This document shows, in pieces, positions 7,515 to 12,541 of a stretch of DNA of 13,768 nucleotides (positions are counted from its first letter, which is position 1; the number at the start of each line of letters is the position of its first letter). The DNA is taken from NCBI GenBank assembly GCA_029460375.1, contig JARPAQ010000139.1, positions 1-13,768 of the forward strand, in the 5' to 3' direction. Under the pieces are notes generated by a model. That model was not told the DNA's origin, ran no database searches, and saw nothing but the letters and a program-made list of their open reading frames with translations. Source of the stretch: Nitrososphaerota archaeon (GTDB taxonomy: Archaea; Thermoproteota; Nitrososphaeria; Nitrososphaerales; JACPRH01). The translations under genes were made by a program, and so were the position numbers.

Positions 7515-9473
7515 CTAGGATCGCTCCAACTTCTTATATCTTTTCGCTCCACGCCTCTTCAGAATAATTCTACCTGCGCCTGACGGCAGGACTCTAATGA
7601 AGTCGTCGATAGGAATCTGCTTGACATAAGCCGCCTCTTCATCTAGGAGACTTATGAGTCCAGACTTGATCTTCTTCGCGGTATCGCTGGTTTTACCCTT
7701 GACAGGTATTAGCACCACATATGCTACTGAATTAAGTCGAACTGCTTCCGGTGGGCCAGACACCACTGTTAGGTAGCCGTCAAGGGTTGTAAGACCCACT
7801 GCGCACTCGACTTTAAGACTCTTGATGGAATTCTTCGATCCCTGTATCAGGAAGCTTCCTCGAGGGAGATACATCCCAGTAGGAGCCTGCCGTTTGACCT
7901 GATGAGGGTGGATCCAGTATGCACCTGCGACTGAAAATTCATCTTTCCATGCTCTGCTGAAGATTACCACTGCTTGCGCAACTTCATTGATACTCGTCTC
8001 TGAGGGTGTTTGGCCTTTCAGTGTGAAGAAGGGTGAGCCGTGGAGGTCTGCGTGAAACACTAGGTCTTTCTCTTCGGTGTATCTGTTTAATATGATGCTG
8101 TTGGTGGAGGCATCTCGCCCCCCTACTGCCAAGAATCCTTCGGATGTCTGGAACCATCTATAGCGTTCATACCACGCCTTCTCCCTCTTCACTTCAGGCT
8201 TCTCTTTCTCTGCTTCTACTGTTCTTTCCTGAAGCTTCGTCTCCAGCTCTTCGAGCTCCAACTTCAGCTTCACTTGAGCTGGCTTTATCGCACTCACCTT
8301 TCGCTCAAGTTTCTTCGCTTCACCGAATATCTGCGAAGCTATCTTCATCAGTGACTGGCCACTCTCAGCATCCATTTTGATTCCGTGAACCTTTATGATC
8401 AATCTGCCTTTCATAACTACCGCACTCAACGCTCCCAGCTCAAGAAGAAGTTCAATAGGCACTCCTTGTAACCCCGGGGTCTGGTGATACCTTTCCTGAA
8501 GCCGCTGAGCATACTTTCTTAAGGCCTCCGCAGTCTCTCGGGCTACTGCTTCAGCCGTTGTCTGCTGCTCGATAGATTTACCTATCTCCTCTATCTTGCT
8601 GCGGAGAGGCTCGAATTTTACGTCATGTGCCTCGGTGCGAAGCTCGTAAGTGAGCGCCTCATCTAACGCTTCCATAAATGTTCCAAATCTTTTGCTTTCA
8701 AAGCCTTGGTATGATTCGAGACCGAATGGCGCCGCGTCTAATGGTACTTCTTCCCTGTAAATGACTGTAGGCTCGACATCACCCTTCAAGACCGTGTCCA
8801 CAACGCCTTTCAGGCTGTCGAAAAGCCGGGGTATATCGCCTTCTGAAAGCCGACGCCCCTCAGTCATTGTATCTATACCGGCACGTGCCAAGACCTCTTC
8901 CACATACTTCTTTGATAGGGCGAGGTGTCGTCCGAGCCATCTTGAGACTTCCAGATCTGTTGTCTGGATTTGCATCAAATCTTCTTTCTTCAGGGTTGTT
9001 ACATCGACACCTCTTGCCGGAGGTAGAAGATACTTTTCACCCATCTTTACTGTTCGGTGCCTTACTCGTAAAGGCCGCATCAGTGAGCGTATAATGTCGT
9101 CCTCTCCGGTTACGATTATGTTCCCGCCGCCGAAGAACTCTAAAATGACCTTCCGGGTCTCTGAGCCTTCTCCGAATTCTAGAATGGCTATTCTTTCGCC
9201 TCTGGGCTGAGTTATCCGCTTTAGCTTTGCCCTTTGAACCTCTCGTCGGAGCTTTGAGGCTATGCCGCCGCTCTTCTTCGGTAGTTCGTATTGGGTGAGC
9301 CATAGTCCCTTGGCTGCTGAGAGCACTAGCCTTGCTTCGGGCTTTTCGCTGTGGTGAAGCCTTATGAGGACTGTCGTAGGGTTTATGAGATAAACATTAT
9401 TAACGTAATAATCAGCTAGGATGCTGTTCAGTTTGAAGATTACATACCTGAGCTCGATACTTGAAATCTCCAA
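7515..9473 (-). CDS. Rqc2/NEMF/RqcH-family (NFACT) ribosome quality-control protein
   Basis: 652-residue NFACT-family protein (COG1293; older label fibronectin-binding). It comprises an NFACT-N domain (about 1-150), a middle helical/HhH region, charged coiled-coil segments (about 285-335 and 385-435) and an NFACT-R domain (about 434-560, opening W-Y-E-R-Y-R-W-F, then D-L-V-F-H-A-D-L-H-G-S-P-F). Eukaryotic Rqc2 and bacterial RqcH bind the obstructed large ribosomal subunit with peptidyl-tRNA and direct C-terminal tailing; the archaeal role is inferred by homology. The tailing-linked Asp-Arg pair appears as Glu93-Arg94. TTG 9473 is supported by GGTGAT five bases upstream and an in-frame stop just before it. 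No longer start exists. It heads a five-gene minus-strand cluster and diverges from a small membrane-protein gene. Confidence 0.93.
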   Translation of the reverse strand: MEISSIELRYVIFKLNSILADYYVNNVYLINPTTVLIRLHHSEKPEARLVLSAAKGLWLTQYELPKKSGGIASKLRREVQRAKLKRITQPRGERIAILEFGEGSETRKVILEFFGGGNIIVTGEDDIIRSLMRPLRVRHRTVKMGEKYLLPPARGVDVTTLKKEDLMQIQTTDLEVSRWLGRHLALSKKYVEEVLARAGIDTMTEGRRLSEGDIPRLFDSLKGVVDTVLKGDVEPTVIYREEVPLDAAPFGLESYQGFESKRFGTFMEALDEALTYELRTEAHDVKFEPLRSKIEEIGKSIEQQTTAEAVARETAEALRKYAQRLQERYHQTPGLQGVPIELLLELGALSAVVMKGRLIIKVHGIKMDAESGQSLMKIASQIFGEAKKLERKVSAIKPAQVKLKLELEELETKLQERTVEAEKEKPEVKREKAWYERYRWFQTSEGFLAVGGRDASTNSIILNRYTEEKDLVFHADLHGSPFFTLKGQTPSETSINEVAQAVVIFSRAWKDEFSVAGAYWIHPHQVKRQAPTGMYLPRGSFLIQGSKNSIKSLKVECAVGLTTLDGYLTVVSGPPEAVRLNSVAYVVLIPVKGKTSDTAKKIKSGLISLLDEEAAYVKQIPIDDFIRVLPSGAGRIILKRRGAKRYKKLERS

Positions 9474-9477
9474 GAGT

Positions 9478-9488
9478 CATCACCTTCC
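9478..9488 (-). promoter_or_regulatory. Near-consensus ribosome-binding site for the TTG start of the Rqc2-family gene
   Basis: The minus strand reads GGAAGGTGATG, close to the full anti-Shine-Dalgarno complement, with its GGTGAT part five bases before TTG 9473. It decides the start, since the only ATG nearby (9480) is out of frame. Confidence 0.7.
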
Positions 9489-9506
9489 AAACCGGCGGTG
9501 TTCCAT

Positions 9507-9794
9507 ATGAAACCTACTGATAAAGTCTTTTGGTTAAGGGTAGTTATGGGCATATCGACGGGGCTCATTCTGGGAATCCTGACCATATCCGTAGGCTTTA
9601 GCGGTTCTAACGGCGTCTTATTCGCCTTCCTGATGTACATAGCCTCATACTATATTGCGCGCGCTGCTGTATCTGCAGAGTTACCTCCGAAGGATGCTCG
9701 CAAACTTATAACCGCGGGGTTAGGGAGCTTTATTACGCTCTTTCTGTTCACGTGGATTCTTATAAACACCCTCTTTACCATCGGTTCTACCTGA
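9507..9794 (+). CDS. Small three-helix membrane protein, possibly EMC6-like
   Basis: 95-residue protein with three hydrophobic segments (about 12-30, 35-55 and 68-90), a charged N-terminus and a K-D-A-R-K loop. The glycine-containing first helix (R-V-V-M-G-I-S-T-G-L-I-L-G-I-L) followed by Y-I-A-S-Y-Y-I-A-R resembles archaeal EMC6-related proteins, a branch of the ER membrane complex family linked to membrane-protein insertion. This is recognition by pattern, not by search, and other small membrane families are possible. ATG 9507 has GGTG six bases upstream; GTG 9498 would add three residues. It diverges from the Rqc2-family gene with 33 bases between start codons, and its last 75 bases overlap the 3' end of the convergent unknown gene. 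Confidence 0.65.
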   Translation: MKPTDKVFWLRVVMGISTGLILGILTISVGFSGSNGVLFAFLMYIASYYIARAAVSAELPPKDARKLITAGLGSFITLFLFTWILINTLFTIGST

Positions 9795-10091
9795 ATTGTA
9801 ACGCCTAGAGTAATTGATGAACCTTATCCAAGTGTCGAAGTAACCCTTATCGAACTCGTCGCACCATATAGAGCCAACTCGTTTCAATAGCAGCTTCCTT
9901 AGACGAGACATCTTCTCCGCATCCTCGAAGATACCGTCATCGATATTCTTGTTATCCAGCATGCTAACTATTCCTCTTGTCGCCATATACCTACCTAACT
10001 CTTTGTCATCGTTGGGAACAAGTTGCTCCTTCACAATAGCCTTGGCACCAGACTTGTTCTTCTCCAGAATATGTCTGAATAAGCTCTTCAC
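9720..10091 (-). CDS. Unknown protein downstream of the RadA paralogue
   Basis: 123 residues from GTG 10091 (stop at 9720). I do not recognise a family. It is soluble and highly charged. The middle has E-L-G-R-Y-M-A-T-R-G-I-V-S-M-L-D and a Lys/Arg-rich helix (R-L-R-K-L-L-L-K-R-V-G). The conserved-looking core ends F-D-K-G-Y-F-D-T-W-I-R-F-I-N-Y, and the last 25 residues are a basic, low-complexity tail. The frame stays open upstream of the GTG and reads L-P-I-Y-T-D-A-G, which looks like real protein. It contains no ATG, but a CTG at 10115 lies nine bases after GGGAGG, giving 131 residues. The gene follows the RadA paralogue by 4 or 28 bases, so a shared transcript is likely. Its 3' end overlaps the convergent membrane-protein gene by 75 bases. 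A recombination-partner role is only a guess from position. Confidence 0.65.
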   Translation of the reverse strand: MKSLFRHILEKNKSGAKAIVKEQLVPNDDKELGRYMATRGIVSMLDNKNIDDGIFEDAEKMSRLRKLLLKRVGSIWCDEFDKGYFDTWIRFINYSRRYNSGRTDGKEGVYKNPREQKERNKAP

Positions 10092-10119
10092 ACCAGCATC
10101 AGTATAGATCGGCAGCTGC

Positions 10120-11031
10120 TCAAACCTCCCAGTCCATAATCCCGTTCTTTCCTATCTTAAAGCGTATGCTTGATTCACCGCCATACCGCCCAGCAGCCCA
10201 GCCTCCGAAGACCCGTTCAAGCCGTATACGAACATGAACCCCCTGTGAAACTGTATTCCCTCCAGTTTCGGCAATATAGCTCCCTCCTTCCTTACGCAAC
10301 CTCGCCCGTACAGTATTCGTTACGACAACCACAATATCTCTATCGACAGCTGTGACAGCCAGTTCATGAAGATGCCGAGCCAAAGCGGCCTGCCGATCAC
10401 TGATATACTTGTCTCCCTGAAACTCATATACAAAGTTGTCTGTCAATGTGTCTATGATGAGCATCTTGACTCCTCCTGAAGTGAAACCATTCATACTGTG
10501 GAGAACTTTAATCTGCTCAGTTGAAGTTCTGGCTTTGACGAGGAAGATATGTTTGAACAGTTCATTCTCATCTAAACGTCCTGCTGCTATCTCGGCAATA
10601 CGCTCAGGCCTAAAGGTTCCAACCGTATCGATAAATATTATATCTCCACTATTATCGGATAGCGTCTGAGCGTTTACACATAACTGGAAGCATAACTGAG
10701 TCTTGCCCACCCCGCTCTCACCGTAAAACTCCGTGACTCTGCCAGTAGATACACCTCCACCCAAAAGCTGATCCAAGGATAAAGAACCTGTAGAGATTCT
10801 TCCACGGTGCCTGCCACCACCCATCACATTAGCTCCCCGCTTGGTGTGGCCGAAGTCTTCACCCGCCTTTTCACTCAGCCTGATCGCGTCCGCTCTACCC
10901 AACCCACATCTTTTCAGAATATCCGGAGGTGCTAGAGCCAAGTCTAGGAGAGTTACGAAACCTTCGCGCTTCAGATTAAGAGCTAGCTCTTCAGATACCC
11001 ATTCAACATCATCTAGGGGCGGGTTGATCAA
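10120..11031 (-). CDS. RadA/Rad51-family recombinase paralogue lacking the usual catalytic glutamate
   Basis: 303-residue RecA-fold ATPase with an N-terminal helix-hairpin-helix domain (about 14-56). The core opens in RadA style (I-S-T-G-S-L-S-L-D-Q-L-L-G-G-G). Walker A G-E-S-G-V-G-K-T-Q spans 104-112 and Walker B is M-L-I-I-D (190-194). The segment usually D-T-E-G-T-F-R-P-E-R reads D-T-V-G-T-F-R-P-E-R, so the catalytic Glu is Val137. The conserved T-N-Q-V before loop 2 is T-N-T-V (Thr240). Canonical RadA is about 320-350 residues and has an F-x-x-A polymerisation element before the core; I cannot see one here. It is therefore more likely a mediator or regulatory paralogue than the main strand-exchange RadA, although it has more N-terminus than RadB. 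TTG 11031 is used, as the frame is blocked upstream. Divergent from nucS. Confidence 0.88.
   Translation of the reverse strand: MINPPLDDVEWVSEELALNLKREGFVTLLDLALAPPDILKRCGLGRADAIRLSEKAGEDFGHTKRGANVMGGGRHRGRISTGSLSLDQLLGGGVSTGRVTEFYGESGVGKTQLCFQLCVNAQTLSDNSGDIIFIDTVGTFRPERIAEIAAGRLDENELFKHIFLVKARTSTEQIKVLHSMNGFTSGGVKMLIIDTLTDNFVYEFQGDKYISDRQAALARHLHELAVTAVDRDIVVVVTNTVRARLRKEGGSYIAETGGNTVSQGVHVRIRLERVFGGWAAGRYGGESSIRFKIGKNGIMDWEV
10125..10130 (-). promoter_or_regulatory. Strong Shine-Dalgarno at the end of the RadA-paralogue gene, possibly serving a CTG start
   Basis: GGGAGG on the minus strand falls within the final codons (Trp-Glu-Val) of the RadA-paralogue gene. It lies nine bases upstream of CTG 10115-10113, which is in frame with the next gene. 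The next in-frame NTG, GTG 10091, is 33 bases from it. The motif could be a coding coincidence. Confidence 0.4.
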
Positions 11032-11071
11032 CTTTGCCAGCTCTCTTAATCATCATTTCATGGTTAGAAGG

Positions 11072-11082
11072 TTAATTTAAGT
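11072..11082 (-). promoter_or_regulatory. Putative TATA box for the RadA paralogue
   Basis: The minus strand reads ACTTAAATTAA about 41-51 bases before TTG 11031. Initiation about 25 bases downstream would leave a leader of roughly 20 bases containing an AGAGAG element. Assigned by eye. Confidence 0.4.
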
Positions 11083-11107
11083 AAGCCTCAAGAAAGGCGG
11101 GCAAGAA

Positions 11108-11117
11108 AGTTAAAACC
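11108..11117 (+). promoter_or_regulatory. Putative TATA box for nucS
   Basis: AGTTAAAACC lies about 35-44 bases before ATG 11152, leaving room for a short leader with AGGAGA as ribosome-binding site. It is back to back with the RadA-paralogue promoter, so the two repair genes share a 120-base divergent control region. Confidence 0.35.
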
Positions 11118-11151
11118 AACTGTCCCATCACTACCTTGGCAGGAGACAGAG

Positions 11152-11928
11152 ATGAAGCACCCCGTAGTGAAGAGCCACCCGACTCTCCAAGAAGCGGAAA
11201 CCATCATATCAGAGGCGACCTCGAAACGTGCCTTCACTATACTTGTCGCAGACTGCAGAGTCGACTATAAAGGTAGGTCCTCATCAAAGATGAAATGGGG
11301 TGAAAGAGTAGTCCTGCTGAAACCTGACGGCTCGGTCCTAATTCACCGGAAGACAGGGTACGACGCAGCTAATTGGCAGCCGCCTGGATGTTATATTACC
11401 TTTTCAAAGCAGGACGGTGAGTTGGCTATACGTGCTGACCGCCGCAACCCGCGTGAAACTCTCACCATAACCTGCAGGGAAGTTCTATTCGTCTCAGCCT
11501 TCTCTCTTACAGATGAAGCGTCATTCGATATGCTGTTGGCAGAGCAGGATCTCTACCAAGTCTTAAGGGATAATCCTGACATGATTGAGGAGGGGTTCAG
11601 GATATCGTCGGAGCAGAAGGGTCTGGGGAGCGGGAAGGCCGATATAACTGGTTACGATAGAGAAGGAAGGTATACGGTGGTGGAGGTGAAGAGGGTGCCA
11701 GCTGATACTGAAGCCGTCAAGCAGCTATACAAGTATATTTCTGAAATGCGGGAGACATCTCCAGAAGTTAGGGGCATACTTGTAGCCCCCGGTATGCGTC
11801 CTGCGGCTAAGAAGCTTGCTGTATCCTTGTCCATAGAATATCGACAGATAGATCTCAAAAAGTGTGCAGAAATGCTTTCCGAGGAGCGGTCTGTAGGTAT
11901 GGAGAGGCTTGATAGGCATCTGTTCTAG
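11152..11928 (+). CDS. nucS: Mismatch-specific endonuclease NucS/EndoMS
   Basis: 258 residues, typical for NucS. These homodimeric enzymes cut both strands around mismatched bases and are tied to the PCNA clamp in archaea and actinobacteria. The N-terminal beta domain holds the base-recognition segment around N-W-Q-P-P-G (Trp75). The C-terminal RecB-like nuclease has Asp164 (G-K-A-D-I), then Glu178 and Lys180 (V-V-E-V-K-R), the D...ExK catalytic set, and the trailing Q-L-Y-K-Y helix. The extreme C-terminus (M-E-R-L-D-R-H-L-F) is where archaeal homologues carry a PCNA-interacting peptide; here it lacks the usual Gln and aromatic pair, so it is degenerate at best. ATG 11152 has AGGAGA about 6 bases upstream. 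Divergent from the RadA paralogue, suggesting a linked repair role. Confidence 0.95.
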   Translation: MKHPVVKSHPTLQEAETIISEATSKRAFTILVADCRVDYKGRSSSKMKWGERVVLLKPDGSVLIHRKTGYDAANWQPPGCYITFSKQDGELAIRADRRNPRETLTITCREVLFVSAFSLTDEASFDMLLAEQDLYQVLRDNPDMIEEGFRISSEQKGLGSGKADITGYDREGRYTVVEVKRVPADTEAVKQLYKYISEMRETSPEVRGILVAPGMRPAAKKLAVSLSIEYRQIDLKKCAEMLSEERSVGMERLDRHLF

Positions 11929-11993
11929 AGAGCATTTGATTTCTGGACGGAGAAGCTTTTCCAAAGAAATATGCTAACTGTACAGTGTGGTCT

Positions 11994-12110
11994 ATGAAAA
12001 GTCTGCGGGGATACTTCCGTTTGTGTTACGAATGTTGTAGAATATCTTTCCTTGAAGCAGATGCTGGTGATTCTAGGGTTAAATTCTTACCGATAAGCGA
12101 TGAACACTAA
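11994..12110 (+). CDS. Possible 38-residue cysteine-containing microprotein
   Basis: ATG 11994 to TAA 12108-12110 encodes 38 residues with a natural-looking composition and a C-Y-E-C-C motif near residues 11-15, ending F-L-P-I-S-D-E-H. The frame stays open upstream to 11940 and continues protein-like (D-G-E-A-F-P-K-K-Y-A-N-C-T-V-W-S), with only CTG 11943 or GTG 11985 as other starts, so the real product could be up to 56 residues. Including that part there are four cysteines (one upstream, three in the motif), compatible with metal binding. No convincing ribosome-binding site is visible. It may be a short gene, or the surviving 3' part of a decayed one. No family is recognised. Confidence 0.35.
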   Translation: MKSLRGYFRLCYECCRISFLEADAGDSRVKFLPISDEH

Positions 12111-12118
12111 CCTCTGGG

Positions 12119-12129
12119 TATAATATTTT
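12119..12129 (+). promoter_or_regulatory. Putative TATA box upstream of a hairpin and the lsm gene
   Basis: TATAATATTTT is the best TATA-like element between nucS and lsm. Initiation about 26 bases downstream would fall at about 12145-12150, at the base of the hairpin listed next, giving either a roughly 130-base lsm leader or a separate small RNA. A second A/T-rich element (12229-12238) could serve lsm with a shorter leader. Confidence 0.35.
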
Positions 12130-12144
12130 CTGATGGGAGGAATA

Positions 12145-12191
12145 CCCCCTACCGAGAGTCGTGTCAAGGGTGTTCTAGACGGTAGGCTGGG
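12145..12191 (+). ncRNA. Candidate structured RNA or 5' leader element
   Basis: CCTACCG at 12148-12154 pairs perfectly with CGGTAGG at 12180-12186. The stem extends with CCC (12145-12147) against GGG (12189-12191) across a two-base bulge, enclosing a 25-base loop. A TATA-like element lies about 26 bases before it, and a run of five Ts (12230-12234) about 40 bases after it, so a short transcript of some 90 bases could end before lsm. Alternatively the hairpin is part of the lsm-metK leader. It does not fold as a tRNA and I do not recognise a known RNA family. Confidence 0.3.
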
Positions 12192-12277
12192 TCAGACTAG
12201 GCTATTCTAGATAAGATTCGCTCGTAACATTTTTATCCTACGTGTAAAACGATGGGAAGTGATCAAAGGGGAACAGT

Positions 12278-12520
12278 GTGTTGTCAACATCCGCAAAGAA
12301 ACCGCTGAACATTCTGCAGAAAGCAGTAAATAAAGAAGTTTCGATCCGACTAAAAAATGACCACGAGTACAAGGGAAAGATGATGAACATAGACCAGTAC
12401 ATGAACGTAATACTTCAAGACGCAGAAGAACATAGCGACGGTGTCCTATCCGCAAACTACGGCAAGATCGTTATACGTGGAAATAATGTGCTCTTCATAA
12501 AGATCGAAACTGACCTATAA
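12278..12520 (+). CDS. Sm-like archaeal RNA-binding protein (SmAP/Lsm)
   Basis: 80-residue Sm-fold protein; these assemble into heptameric rings that bind U-rich RNA. The Sm1 motif spans about residues 21-50, with the RNA-contacting loop I-D-Q-Y-M-N (Asp39, Met42, Asn43). The Sm2 motif is I-R-G-N-N-V (Arg67, Gly68, Asn69), so the uridine-binding residues are present. Length is typical of SmAP1. GTG 12278 is supported by AAGGGGA ending about five bases upstream; TTG 12281 is the next possible start. In many archaea this gene is followed by the ribosomal protein L37e gene, but here metK follows after 21 bases, so the two are probably co-transcribed. The upstream region holds a hairpin that may be part of its leader. 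Confidence 0.93.
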   Translation: MLSTSAKKPLNILQKAVNKEVSIRLKNDHEYKGKMMNIDQYMNVILQDAEEHSDGVLSANYGKIVIRGNNVLFIKIETDL

Positions 12521-12541
12521 TATGGCTAGGAAGGATTAGAG

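Noticed and set aside
6980..7567. 195-codon plus-strand frame opposite the CBS-domain gene
   Set aside because: The minus strand has two clear CBS repeats and a zinc ribbon; this frame is the complement of those repeats.
8761..9210. 149-codon plus-strand frame inside the Rqc2-family gene
   Set aside because: It lies wholly antisense to a well-conserved domain, and its translation is Ser/Pro/Arg-rich with no family features; a shadow frame.
12098..12135. Possible C/D-box sRNA (CGATGA ... CTGA)
   Set aside because: The C box is imperfect, no proper D'/C' pair or guide spacing can be defined, and the D-like CTGA merges into the next element.
11920..12211. Four copies of TTCTAG around the nucS-lsm spacer
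   Set aside because: The 6-base motif has irregular spacing and no conserved flanks; it is not convincing as an operator or recombination site.
12145..12235. Degenerate tRNA between nucS and lsm
   Set aside because: No acceptor stem, anticodon arm or T-loop consensus can be fitted; only one hairpin is supported.
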